Source: an uncultured Eubacteriales bacterium
GTDB taxonomy: Bacteria; Bacillota; Clostridia; Oscillospirales; Oscillospiraceae
Assembly (NCBI GenBank): GCA_900543625.1
Contig: UQSF01000023.1
Location: 1 to 25,414, forward strand
Direction of reading: 5' to 3'
Length of the DNA: 25,414 bases
Below are positions 15,649 through 22,441 of the stretch, in pieces. Position 1 is the first letter of the stretch. Each line of letters opens with the position of its first letter. Under the pieces are notes generated by a model. It did no database searches and was not told where the DNA came from. It saw only the letters and a list, made by a program, of their open reading frames with translations. The translations under genes and the position numbers were made by a program.

Positions 15649-16440
15649 TTATAGCAGACTGCGGTAGTCGGCGTCCGGCGTGATGCAGTCCGGCGGGAAG
15701 AACTCGTCGATGGGGAAGTGGATACGGCTGAACATCGAGCATGGATCGTCCTCGCTCGAGCCCTGACACGCTTTGTCCGGCATGCAGTAGTCGTATGCCG
15801 GGATGAGCAGCTGCGTGTCACGTTCGAGCCGGATGATCGAGAACTGCCCGAGTGTCACGAGCAGCTTCTTGCCGCTGCAGGTGAGCGAGAGCGCCTCACC
15901 CATCGCATCGAGGATCGCCTGCGGGATGGCGTGCGGCTCGGGGTCTGTCTCCCCGGAAGCGGTACAGTCGACGAGCTTCATGTGCAGCGCGATCGGGTCG
16001 ACCGATTCGACCACACCGACCGGCAGCCCCTCCTCGCACGGCGCACAGCCGCCGCCGTCGGAAGCGAACATCTTCACGCTCGCCTGACTGCCGAAGAGCA
16101 TGACGCGCTTGTCGAAGATCGCAAGGCCGCTCACCGGCTCGCAGCCGGGGAACGTCTCGCCGCGCACGCGGTAGAAGTATGTCACGTCCACCGTATAGTA
16201 GCCTTTGTTAAAGGTGATCTCCTTGACGCGCACGTCGGCGCACAGCAGCTCGGCGCTGCGCGGGCGCACACTCAGGGCGTTGTCGAGCTTTGTCTGCGAA
16301 GACACCGTCGGATACACCCGCAGATCCTCCACACAGTCCTTATCGCGGCAGGCGTCAAAGATCTTGCGCGTATGGATGCAAACCGCCTCCCGGACAGCGG
16401 CGCTGCCCTCGACCGGTCCCGGTACAACTTTGTCTGCCAT
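15649..16440 (-). CDS. Cysteine-rich conserved hypothetical protein
   Basis: A 263-residue protein I cannot assign. It contains 13 cysteines, several in local clusters: C21-(9)-C31-(4)-C36 in CIHTRKIFDACRDKDCVEDL, CxxC at 132-135 (GGCAPC), and a Cys-rich C-terminus (C219, C225, C234, C252). A beta-rich middle (KEITFNKGYYTVDVTYFYRV) is followed by ALHMKLVDC and GQFSIIRLERDTQLLIPAYDYC. There is no signal peptide or membrane helix. The start at 16440 has AGGAGG 7 nt upstream; an ATG six codons earlier overlaps that site and is rejected. It stands alone on the minus strand. Metal binding or disulfide-rich assembly, for example in a spore layer, is possible but unproven. Confidence 0.75.
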   Translation of the reverse strand: MADKVVPGPVEGSAAVREAVCIHTRKIFDACRDKDCVEDLRVYPTVSSQTKLDNALSVRPRSAELLCADVRVKEITFNKGYYTVDVTYFYRVRGETFPGCEPVSGLAIFDKRVMLFGSQASVKMFASDGGGCAPCEEGLPVGVVESVDPIALHMKLVDCTASGETDPEPHAIPQAILDAMGEALSLTCSGKKLLVTLGQFSIIRLERDTQLLIPAYDYCMPDKACQGSSEDDPCSMFSRIHFPIDEFFPPDCITPDADYRSLL

Positions 16441-16526
16441 TTCAAAACCTCCTGGCATCAGATTGAAGCACGCTTCAGTAACAGTGTATGCATCCGGGTT
16501 TTTGATGTGATTCGGTTGGAAAAACC

Positions 16527-16555
16527 TTTACACAAAAGGCTTTCTGCGTTATAAT
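16527..16555 (+). promoter_or_regulatory. Sigma-A promoter of the DUF4364-asnA operon
   Basis: TTTACA (16527-16532), 17-nt spacer, perfect TATAAT (16550-16555). Transcription should begin near 16562, only 2 nt before an in-frame ATG at 16564, which supports the later start at 16585. Confidence 0.8.
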
Positions 16556-16584
16556 TATTTATTATGCCAAGTGAGAGGTGCGTC

Positions 16585-17115
16585 ATGGAAGGTCTCGGAT
16601 TTATCCATGAGAAATTGGACATCAAGATCCTGATTCTCTACATTTTGAATCATTTACCCGCGGCTGTCGATGGGCAGACGCTGTCCGATCTTGTTTTCTG
16701 CGACAACGGCATCGGCTATTTCGACTACTCCGACTGCCTTGCGGAATTGGTGGATACCGCGCACATTACGGAGGAGGGCGGCAAGTACCGCATCACAGAA
16801 AAGGGCAGCCGCAACGTCAACGAGGTCGCAAGCAGCCTGCCGTATTCTGTGCGCATGAAGGCCGACCGCGTCACCGAGCCGATCGCCGAGCAGATGCGCC
16901 GCGCCGCCATGATCGTCGCACAGCATACAAACACACCGGAGGGCGGGTGCAATGTACACCTCGCGCTCTCGGACGGCATCGGGCAGATCGTCTCCATGCA
17001 GCTTCTGGCAGCTGACGAGGCGCAGGCGCGCACGATGGAGCACTATTTTAAGGCACACGCGGAGGATGTCTATCAGGCACTCGTGCGTTTGCTCACAGAA
17101 AGCGAGGAAAAGTAA
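16585..17115 (+). CDS. DUF4364 family protein
   Basis: A 176-residue protein of the DUF4364 family found in Clostridia. The N-terminus (about 1-75) looks like a winged-helix domain: HEKLDIKILILYILNHLP, then LSDLVFCDNGIGYFDYSDCLAELVDTAHITEEGGKYRITEKG, in the style of a PadR/MarR wing. The C-terminal half (GGCNVHLALSDGIGQIVSMQLLAADEAQA) is a separate alpha/beta domain. A DNA-binding regulator is likely, but its target is unknown. The start at 16585 follows AGAGGTG and suits the promoter position. asnA begins 5 nt after its stop, so the two are co-transcribed. Confidence 0.85.
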   Translation: MEGLGFIHEKLDIKILILYILNHLPAAVDGQTLSDLVFCDNGIGYFDYSDCLAELVDTAHITEEGGKYRITEKGSRNVNEVASSLPYSVRMKADRVTEPIAEQMRRAAMIVAQHTNTPEGGCNVHLALSDGIGQIVSMQLLAADEAQARTMEHYFKAHAEDVYQALVRLLTESEEK

Positions 17116-17120
17116 CCGGC

Positions 17121-18134
17121 ATGAATACCTACATCCCTGAGGGCTACAAGAGCCTGCTCGGCGTTTACGATACGCAAAAGGCCATCGGCCTGCTCAAGCG
17201 TCTGTTTGAGGATCAGCTCGCCGCGAACCTGAACCTGTTTCGCGTGTCCGCGCCGCTGTTTCTCGAGGAGTCCAGCGGCCTGAACGACAACCTCAACGGC
17301 TATGAGCGTCCGGTCTCGTTCGATATCCTGCAGACCGGCAAGGAGGCGCAGGTCGTGCAGTCGCTCGCCAAGTGGAAGCGCATGGCGCTCTACCGCTACG
17401 ACTTCTATCCCGGAAAGGGTCTCTATACCGACATGAACGCCATCCGCCGCGACGAGGATGTGCTCGATAACCTCCACTCCGTCTATGTTGACCAGTGGGA
17501 CTGGGAGAAGGTCATCGAGCGCCGCGACCGCAATCTGGACTATCTCAAGTCCACGGTCATGGACATCGTCGCTGCCGTCTGCGAGACGCAGCGCACCATG
17601 CGCGCGATCTATCCGCAGCTTCAGGTGCTGCCGCAGCTGGAGCGTCAGGTCACGTTCGTCACCGCGCAGGAGCTCGAGGATCGCTATCCGGACCTCACGT
17701 CGAAGGAGCGCGAGCATGCCTTCGTGCGCGAGCACCATACGACGTTCATCATCGGCATCGGCGGTGCGCTGCGCTCCGGCAAGCCGCATGACGGCCGCTC
17801 GCCGGACTATGACGACTGGACGATGAACGGGGATATCCTGTTCTGGAATGACCTGCTCGGCTGCGCGTTTGAGCTCTCGTCCATGGGCATCCGCGTCGAT
17901 CCCGAGAGCCTCGACCGCCAGCTGACCATCTCCGACTGCGATGACCGCCGCAAGCTGACCTATCACAAGATGCTGCTGGCAGGGGAGCTGCCGCTGACGA
18001 TCGGCGGCGGCATCGGTCAGTCGCGTCTGTCCATGCTGCTGCTCGGAAAGGCGCATATCGGCGAGGTGCAGGCGTCCGTCTGGGACGATGAGACCACCGC
18101 CGCATGCGAAAAGGCCGGCATCCGCCTGCTGTAA
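17121..18134 (+). CDS. asnA: Aspartate-ammonia ligase (asparagine synthetase A)
   Basis: AsnA makes asparagine from aspartate, ammonia and ATP. The 337-residue protein has the normal length and class II synthetase-like features: FRVSAPLFLEESSGLNDNLNG near the N-terminus, VQSLAKWKRMALYRY, GLYTDMNAIRRDED, the central YVDQWDWEKVI, and the C-terminal LTIGGGIGQSRLSMLLLGKAHIGEVQ with the ATP-binding Arg. No residue expected at these motifs is missing. It is the second gene after a putative regulator and is followed by a strong terminator. Confidence 0.97.
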   Translation: MNTYIPEGYKSLLGVYDTQKAIGLLKRLFEDQLAANLNLFRVSAPLFLEESSGLNDNLNGYERPVSFDILQTGKEAQVVQSLAKWKRMALYRYDFYPGKGLYTDMNAIRRDEDVLDNLHSVYVDQWDWEKVIERRDRNLDYLKSTVMDIVAAVCETQRTMRAIYPQLQVLPQLERQVTFVTAQELEDRYPDLTSKEREHAFVREHHTTFIIGIGGALRSGKPHDGRSPDYDDWTMNGDILFWNDLLGCAFELSSMGIRVDPESLDRQLTISDCDDRRKLTYHKMLLAGELPLTIGGGIGQSRLSMLLLGKAHIGEVQASVWDDETTAACEKAGIRLL

Positions 18135-18151
18135 AAGTAAATGCCTGCAAT

Positions 18152-18184
18152 GCCCCGAGATCCGTGATCTCGGGGCGTTTTTTT
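18152..18184 (+). terminator. Intrinsic terminator after asnA
   Basis: GCCCCGAGATC and GATCTCGGGGC form an 11-bp stem with the loop CGT, followed by G and seven T. Confidence 0.95.
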
Positions 18185-18213
18185 GCGCGTCTTTCGCGCA
18201 TTTTGGCGAATTA

Positions 18214-18246
18214 AGATGTGAAGAAAGCCCAAAAACCGTCACATCT
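18214..18246 (+). promoter_or_regulatory. Inverted repeat over the PAP2 promoter, candidate operator
   Basis: AGATGTGA (18214-18221) and TCACATCT (18239-18246) are perfect 8-bp inverted arms 17 nt apart, with TTAA further out on both sides. The right arm covers the -35 at 18238-18243. No regulator is identified. Confidence 0.4.
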
Positions 18247-18266
18247 GCGCCTTAATATGCTATACT
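18238..18266 (+). promoter_or_regulatory. Probable promoter of the PAP2-YwaF operon
   Basis: GTCACA (18238-18243), 17-nt spacer, TATACT (18261-18266) with a TG one base upstream (extended -10). Confidence 0.6.
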
Positions 18267-18298
18267 GCCCCACGCAACACGAAAAGGAGGGACGGCGG

Positions 18299-18943
18299 AT
18301 GCGGTCATGGCTTTCAAAAAACCGGCATGTGTACTGGCTACTTGGCCTGGTCGCGCTGGCACTGGCGTATTTTGTGACGCAGCATCTCGGCTTGCAGTAT
18401 CATGTCGTGCATCTGCCGCTCGATGACCGGATCCCGTTTTGTCCGGCGTTCGTCGTGTTTTACATCCTGTGGTATTTTTATGTGCCGGGATGTATGCTCT
18501 GGGCGTGTCTGCGGGCAAAGGACGTATTCTGCCGTCAGGCGGCGGCGCTGTTTTCGGGCGCGCTTTTGTGCGTAGCTGTATTTGTGCTCTACCCGACGTG
18601 CATCGACTTTCGCCCCGCGGCGGATGGGACGGGGGTATTTCTGGCGCTTTGCCGGCTCATCTATGCGCATGACGCGCCGGTCAACGTGTTTCCGAGCCTG
18701 CACTGCTATGAGGCGCTGGTGCTGCATCTGGTGACGTTTCGCACGCCGCCGCTGCGCGCGCGCAAAGCACTGCGGCTGGTGTCTTTCGTGCTGGTGCTTT
18801 TGATCTGCCTGTCCACGCTGCTTATCAAGCAGCATTCCGCGGCGGATCTCATTGCCGGCTGCACGCTTGCCGTGGCCGTGTATTCGCTGACAACGTATCT
18901 GTTTTCCAAGAGGAGGTCTCACCATGATCATACGACCGTTTAA
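18299..18943 (+). CDS. PAP2 superfamily membrane phosphatase (inositolphosphotransferase-like)
   Basis: A 214-residue protein with about six membrane helices. The PAP2 catalytic motifs are present: FPSLHCYEA (PSLH 132-135) and S172-T-(5)-H179-(3)-D183 in STLLIKQHSAADLIAG. PSLH instead of PSGH, with K177-Q178 before the histidine, is the pattern of the inositolphosphotransferase-like PAP2 branch. It probably removes or transfers phosphate on a lipid at the outer face of the membrane; the substrate is unknown. The ATG at 18299 has AAAAGGAGGG just upstream; 27 further codons of open frame run through the promoter and are rejected. Its 3' end overlaps the YwaF gene by 20 nt. Confidence 0.85.
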   Translation: MRSWLSKNRHVYWLLGLVALALAYFVTQHLGLQYHVVHLPLDDRIPFCPAFVVFYILWYFYVPGCMLWACLRAKDVFCRQAAALFSGALLCVAVFVLYPTCIDFRPAADGTGVFLALCRLIYAHDAPVNVFPSLHCYEALVLHLVTFRTPPLRARKALRLVSFVLVLLICLSTLLIKQHSAADLIAGCTLAVAVYSLTTYLFSKRRSHHDHTTV

Positions 18944-19691
18944 CGCTGCCCATCTGCTGCTCCTTGCGCTTGCCGCCGGAGCGGTCGTGCTGCTGTGGGT
19001 GCTGCTGCGCGGCCAGCCGGAGCGCTGCCGCAGTGCCGTGCTCATCGCACTGTGTGCGGCGAATATCATCGGCTTTTTCGTCTACAAGGGCTTTTTGTCC
19101 CGGGATATGCAGTTTCTGGAGGTGTCCGGACTCGACCGGTTCAACTGGTTCAGTGAGCTGCCAATGCAGCTTTGCAACATCAATATGTTCCTCATCCCGA
19201 TCGGCATCCTCACGAAGCGGCGCTCGCTGCTCGGCTTCGCCTTTTTCGTCGCGCCGCTCGCTGCGCTCATGGCACTCGTGTTTCCGGAGGCGCCGTTTGT
19301 TGGCTACTCTCTGTGGCTGCCGCGGATGCTCGGCTTTTACGTCACGCATATCCTCATCATCGTCTGCGGTCTGAGCCTCGTGACGCTCGGCTTTTACCGG
19401 CCGGGTTTTCGGGACATTCCCGGCATTGCGGGCACGTTTTTGCTGCTCGGTATCGGTGCGCTGGCGGTCAATTTCCTGCTGCGGCACACGGTCTGCCCGC
19501 TGGCAAACTACTTCTTTGTTTACGGCGGGGACGTGGACATCAGCGTCCTGAACCTGTTCTGGAAGTGGCTGCCCGTGCCGTTTTTGTATGAGATGCCGGC
19601 GCTTTTGATCCTTGTCGGCTATATGGCGCTCATCTGCCTGCTCTTTTCCGCGCGGGATCAGCGCCGCGCCCGGGAGATCGCCGCGGTATAA
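18924..19691 (+). CDS. YwaF family (TMEM164-like) membrane protein
   Basis: A 255-residue protein with about seven hydrophobic segments. The family mark is FNWFSELPMQLCNINMFLIPIGIL (from residue 73), with a conserved charged and polar face. Bacterial YwaF proteins have no proven role; the eukaryotic relative TMEM164 is reported as an acyltransferase in ether-lipid synthesis, so a lipid function is possible. AGGAGG lies 7 nt before the ATG, inside the end of the PAP2 gene, so the two are coupled and may work on the same lipid process. A terminator follows 7 nt after the stop. Confidence 0.82.
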   Translation: MIIRPFNAAHLLLLALAAGAVVLLWVLLRGQPERCRSAVLIALCAANIIGFFVYKGFLSRDMQFLEVSGLDRFNWFSELPMQLCNINMFLIPIGILTKRRSLLGFAFFVAPLAALMALVFPEAPFVGYSLWLPRMLGFYVTHILIIVCGLSLVTLGFYRPGFRDIPGIAGTFLLLGIGALAVNFLLRHTVCPLANYFFVYGGDVDISVLNLFWKWLPVPFLYEMPALLILVGYMALICLLFSARDQRRAREIAAV

Positions 19692-19698
19692 AAAACAA

Positions 19699-19736
19699 AA
19701 CAGCCTGATGCATATGCGTCAGGCTGTTTGCTTTTT
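19699..19736 (+). terminator. Intrinsic terminator after the YwaF gene
   Basis: AACAGCCTGA and TCAGGCTGTT form a 10-bp stem with the loop TGCATATGCG, followed by TGCTTTTT. Confidence 0.9.
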
Positions 19737-19742
19737 GAGCGC

Positions 19743-19776
19743 AAAAAGACCGCTGCGGACGCAGATTCCGCAGCGG
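19743..19776 (-). terminator. Intrinsic terminator of the tRNA-Gly gene
   Basis: Read on the minus strand, CCGCTGCGGA and TCCGCAGCGG form a 10-bp stem followed by TCTTTTT, 4 nt beyond the CCA end of the tRNA. Confidence 0.9.
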
Positions 19777-19780
19777 TTCG

Positions 19781-19854
19781 TGGAGCGGGATACGGGAATC
19801 GAACCCGCCTATCCTGCTTGGGAAGCAGGTGTTCTACCAATGAACTAATCCCAC
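19781..19854 (-). tRNA. tRNA-Gly (anticodon CCC)
   Basis: The minus strand folds into a cloverleaf: acceptor GTGGGAT/ATCCCGC (one G-T pair), D-stem GTTC/GAAC with loop ATTGGTA, anticodon stem CCTGC/GCAGG with loop TTCCCAA (anticodon CCC, reading GGG), a 4-nt variable loop, and T-arm GCGGG-TTCGATT-CCCGT. Discriminator base T and CCA are encoded. It has its own promoter and terminator. Confidence 0.97.
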
Positions 19855-19864
19855 AGGTGCAATT

Positions 19865-19893
19865 ATTATAGCACGTCCAAGTGTCGTTTTCAA
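19865..19893 (-). promoter_or_regulatory. Promoter of tRNA-Gly(CCC)
   Basis: On the minus strand: TTGAAA, 17-nt spacer, TATAAT with a TG one base upstream. The -10 ends 10 nt before the tRNA 5' end. Confidence 0.85.
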
Positions 19894-19912
19894 GTGAAAA
19901 ATGCAACAGAAC

Positions 19913-19941
19913 TTGACATTTCTCTGCGCGCAACTTATAAT
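19913..19941 (+). promoter_or_regulatory. Consensus sigma-A promoter of the MATE gene
   Basis: Perfect TTGACA (19913-19918), 17-nt spacer, perfect TATAAT (19936-19941). It is divergent from the tRNA promoter. A second TATAAT at 19974-19979 is too close to the ribosome-binding site to be useful. Confidence 0.88.
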
Positions 19942-19991
19942 ATCTATTCATGACGTTTTTGTTTGTTTGTTGATATAATGGGAGTGACACT

Positions 19992-21362
19992 ATGGCGCAA
20001 GAAACCCTTCGTGAAAATAAAATGGGCACGATGCCCGAGAATCGGCTCCTGCTGTCGATGGCGGTCCCGATGATGATCTCCATGCTCGTGCAGGCGCTGT
20101 ACAACATCGTGGACAGTATCTTTGTCTCGCGCATCTGCGAGGATGCGCTCACGGCGGTGTCCATGGCGTTCCCGCTGCAGAACATCATCATTGCTATTGC
20201 TGTCGGCTTCGGTGTCGGCATCAACGCGCTGCTGTCGCGCGCGCTGGGGCAGAAAAACGCCGAGCGCGTCAATCAGGTCGCGGTCAACGGCCTGCTGCTG
20301 GCGCTGCTGAGCTATTTGCTCGTGCTCGTCGCCGGCCTGCTCGGCATCCGCGCATATATGCACACGCAGACGGATATTGAGACCATCGTCAATTTCGGCA
20401 TCACGTATCTGAACATCTGCATTTTGTGCTCGTTCGGCGTTTTCATCGAGATCACCTTCGAGCGCTTCCTTCAGGCGACCGGCCGCACGATCTATTCCAT
20501 GATCACGCAGCTGGTCGGTGCGATCACGAATATCATCCTCGACCCGATCCTCATCTTCGGCCTGCTCGGCTTCCCGAAGATGGGCCTTGCCGGCGCGGCC
20601 TGGGCGACGGTGATCGGCCAGTGCCTGGGCGCGGTCGTGGCGGTCATCCTCAATCATTGCAAGAATCCGGAGATCCACCTGCGCCTGCGGCACATCCGCC
20701 CGAGCGGCAAGCTCATGGGCGAGATCACGGCCATCAGCATCCCGTCGATCATCATGAGTTGCATCTCATCGCTGACGTGCTTCGTCATGAACCTGATCCT
20801 CATCACGTTTTCGTCCACGGCAGTCGCGGTGTTCGGCGTTTATTTCAAGCTCCAGAGCTTCGTGTTCATGCCGGTCTTTGGCCTCAACAACGGTATGGTG
20901 CCGATCATTGCCTACAACTACGGCGCGCAGAAGTCGGAGCGTATCCACAAGACGATCCGCCTCGGCATGGTCTACGCCGTTGCGATCATGATGATCGGTC
21001 TGCTCGTGTTCCAGCTCATCCCGAAGGAGCTTCTGCTGATGTTTGACGCCTCGGACGCAATGCTCGAGATCGGTGCGCCCGCGCTGCGCATCATGAGTCT
21101 GGCGTTCATATTTGCCGGTATCAGCATCGTGGCCGGCTCCTCGTGCCAGGCGTTTGGCTACAGCGTCTACAGCATGCTTATTTCCATCGCGCGCCAGATC
21201 GTGGTGCTCATCCCGGCTGCCTACCTGCTGTCTCTGACCGGCGTGCTGCGCAGCATCTGGTTTGCGTTCCCGATCGCGGAGATCTTCTCACTGATCCTCT
21301 CGCTGTTCTTTTTGCGCACCACGCTCAAAAAGACGGGCATGGCGCTGCCAAAGGCAAAGTAA
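19992..21362 (+). CDS. MATE family efflux transporter
   Basis: A 456-residue membrane protein with about twelve helices in two similar halves, the MATE size and layout. N-terminal marks are LLLSMAVPMMISMLVQALYNIVDSIFVSR and GINALLSRALGQKNAERVNQ; the second half has LTCFVMNLILITFSSTAVAVFGVYFKLQ and GLNNGMVPIIAYNYGAQ. MATE pumps export organic cations or drugs in exchange for Na+ or H+; the closest known group is MepA-like. The substrate cannot be told by eye. GGGAGTG precedes the ATG, and the consensus promoter suggests strong constitutive transcription. It is a single-gene unit. Confidence 0.95.
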   Translation: MAQETLRENKMGTMPENRLLLSMAVPMMISMLVQALYNIVDSIFVSRICEDALTAVSMAFPLQNIIIAIAVGFGVGINALLSRALGQKNAERVNQVAVNGLLLALLSYLLVLVAGLLGIRAYMHTQTDIETIVNFGITYLNICILCSFGVFIEITFERFLQATGRTIYSMITQLVGAITNIILDPILIFGLLGFPKMGLAGAAWATVIGQCLGAVVAVILNHCKNPEIHLRLRHIRPSGKLMGEITAISIPSIIMSCISSLTCFVMNLILITFSSTAVAVFGVYFKLQSFVFMPVFGLNNGMVPIIAYNYGAQKSERIHKTIRLGMVYAVAIMMIGLLVFQLIPKELLLMFDASDAMLEIGAPALRIMSLAFIFAGISIVAGSSCQAFGYSVYSMLISIARQIVVLIPAAYLLSLTGVLRSIWFAFPIAEIFSLILSLFFLRTTLKKTGMALPKAK

Positions 21363-21378
21363 ATATTGCTTGCATACA

Positions 21379-21402
21379 GGGCGGCGCCATCTGGCGCCGC
21401 CC
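21379..21402 (+). terminator. Hairpin after the MATE gene (left flank of repeat copy 2)
   Basis: GGGCGGCGCC and GGCGCCGCCC pair around ATCT, 16 nt after the MATE stop. Only CCAGTTTTCC follows, a weak T-tract. The same hairpin with two base changes stands on the other side of the repeat at 21606. Confidence 0.75.
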
Positions 21403-21409
21403 CCAGTTT

Positions 21410-21600
21410 TCCAAAAAATCTCGTAGAGTTTCGCCGCCGGAGCGGCGAAAGAAAGTCCGATCATTTTCTCAGGCGACATGTGCGGCTGAGAAAATACTTC
21501 TCGGCCTGCAAACGTGCGCGCCGTCCGTCTTGGGCGGACGGCGCGTGCGCTGCAGTCAGGCCGCAAACCCCCTTTGTCAAAAAGTAATACTTTTTGACAG
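21410..21600 (+). repeat. Structured intergenic repeat, copy 2 (complete)
   Basis: A 191-nt copy of the element at 15410-15594, same orientation. The first hairpin has identical arms (21429-21450). The second stem is TTTTCTCAG/CTGAGAAAA (21464-21494), changed on both sides relative to copy 1 so that pairing is kept; its loop GCGACATGTGCGG is unchanged. The copy-specific hairpin is CGCCGTCCG/CGGACGGCG (21519-21543), unrelated in sequence to that of copy 1. The terminal palindrome differs only at its centre base (A for T). Confidence 0.9.
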
Positions 21601-21605
21601 TTTCA

Positions 21606-21634
21606 GGGCGGCGCTATCCGGCGCCGCCCTTTTT
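21606..21634 (+). terminator. Terminator hairpin, right flank of repeat copy 2
   Basis: GGGCGGCGC and GCGCCGCCC form a 9-bp stem followed by TTTTT. The 26-nt segment from 21604 matches the left flank at all but two positions. Confidence 0.85.
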
Positions 21635-21645
21635 CGCGCCTTCGC

Positions 21646-21672
21646 ACCGGAAAAACCGACCGCGCATAAGAT
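21646..21672 (+). promoter_or_regulatory. Candidate sporulation (sigma-K/E-like) promoter of the cotJ locus
   Basis: AC (21646-21647), a 17-nt gap, then CATAAGAT (21665-21672), close to the mother-cell -10 CATAnnnTA. No sigma-A promoter is apparent here. The consensus is taken from Bacillus; the site is short and could be chance. Confidence 0.35.
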
Positions 21673-21711
21673 GGTGCGGGGCAAATGCCCGATCGAAAAG
21701 GAGGAACGACT

Positions 21712-22143
21712 GTGGACAAATGCAATTTCAAACAGGGCTCGCTTCCGGAGTGCGCGCCGCTGGCGCTGGCGCAGACGCCCATGCAGTGCGCGAGTGAGCC
21801 CGCGTATGACAAGCGCATGGCGCTGGCGCGCGGCACGCTGTTTCCGGGGCTGGATCTGCCGTTTATGAATCTGGTCAACAAGCCTGCCGATCTCAGCACG
21901 CCGCTGTGTGAGCTGATGGCGCTGGACTTCGTCATCCGCGAGCTGAATCTCTACCTTGACACGCATCCGGATGACCGCGAGGCATTCGAGACGCTGCAAA
22001 AGTGCATCCGCATGCGCGCCGAGGGGCACAAGCGCTATACGGAGCAGTACGGGCCGGTCACGGTGTCGGACCTCGCGTGCGCAGACGTCTATGACTGGCT
22101 CAACGCACCGTGGCCGTGGCAGCCGGAAGGGGAGGAGAAGTAA
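21712..22143 (+). CDS. CotJA-CotJB fusion, spore coat protein
   Basis: This 143-residue protein joins two coat peptides that are separate in Bacillus. Residues about 14-52 match CotJA (APLALAQTPMQ...ALARGTLFPGLDLPF); residues about 63-138 match CotJB (LCELMALDFVIRELNLYLDTHPDD...EQYGP...WLNAPWPW). The linker FMNLVNKPADLSTP is in frame with no sign of a sequencing slip. CotJ proteins form an inner spore-coat complex with the manganese-catalase-like CotJC. The start is a GTG 8 nt after AAAAGGAGG; an ATG nine codons upstream has no ribosome-binding site. cotJC' follows 3 nt later. Its presence suggests, but does not prove, that the host sporulates. Confidence 0.88.
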   Translation: MDKCNFKQGSLPECAPLALAQTPMQCASEPAYDKRMALARGTLFPGLDLPFMNLVNKPADLSTPLCELMALDFVIRELNLYLDTHPDDREAFETLQKCIRMRAEGHKRYTEQYGPVTVSDLACADVYDWLNAPWPWQPEGEEK

Positions 22144-22146
22144 GCG

Positions 22147-22371
22147 ATGTTTGTTTATGAAAAAAAGCTCGAATACCCGGTGCGCATCCGCAACACCAAC
22201 CCCGCGCTGGCGAAGTTTATCTGCTCGCAGTACGGCGGGCCGGACGGTGAGCTGGGCGCATCGCTGCGCTATCTCAGCCAGCGCTATGCCATGCCGTACC
22301 CGGAGCTCTCGGCGCTGCTGACCGATATCGGTACGGAAGCGGCGGAAATGGCGCTGCAGATAGAAGCATGA
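22147..22371 (+). pseudogene. cotJC: Truncated cotJC (manganese catalase-like)
   Basis: A 74-codon frame matching the N-terminus of CotJC: MFVYEKKLEYPVRI...NPALAKFICSQYGGPDGELGASLRYLSQRYAMPYPEL...LLTDIGTE. CotJC normally has about 190-200 residues. Here the match stops at TDIGTE, just before the EExxHxE metal-ligand segment, and is replaced by AAEMALQIEA and a TGA. No remainder is found in any frame downstream, so a 3' deletion is more likely than a frameshift. The metal site is lost, so it cannot be a catalase. A ribosome-binding site (GGAGGAG) is intact, so a short peptide may still be made and could act as a scaffold with CotJA-B. Confidence 0.75.
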
Positions 22372-22441
22372 TGCAATGCAGACAAAAGCGGGAAAATATA
22401 TGCATGTTTTTTCGTCAAAAGCCTAAAAAATGCAAAAAGGC

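Noticed and set aside
15331..15821. Minus-strand frames within the repeat (containing HMSPEKM)
   Set aside because: A similar peptide can be read in copies 1 and 2, but the copies shift frame against each other and stems, not codons, are conserved, so the element is treated as non-coding.
16564..16584. Earlier ATG for the DUF4364 gene
   Set aside because: It lies about 2 nt from the expected transcription start and has no ribosome-binding site.
19974..19979. Second TATAAT upstream of the MATE gene
   Set aside because: Transcription would begin within or after the ribosome-binding site, leaving no usable leader; the consensus promoter at 19913-19941 suffices.
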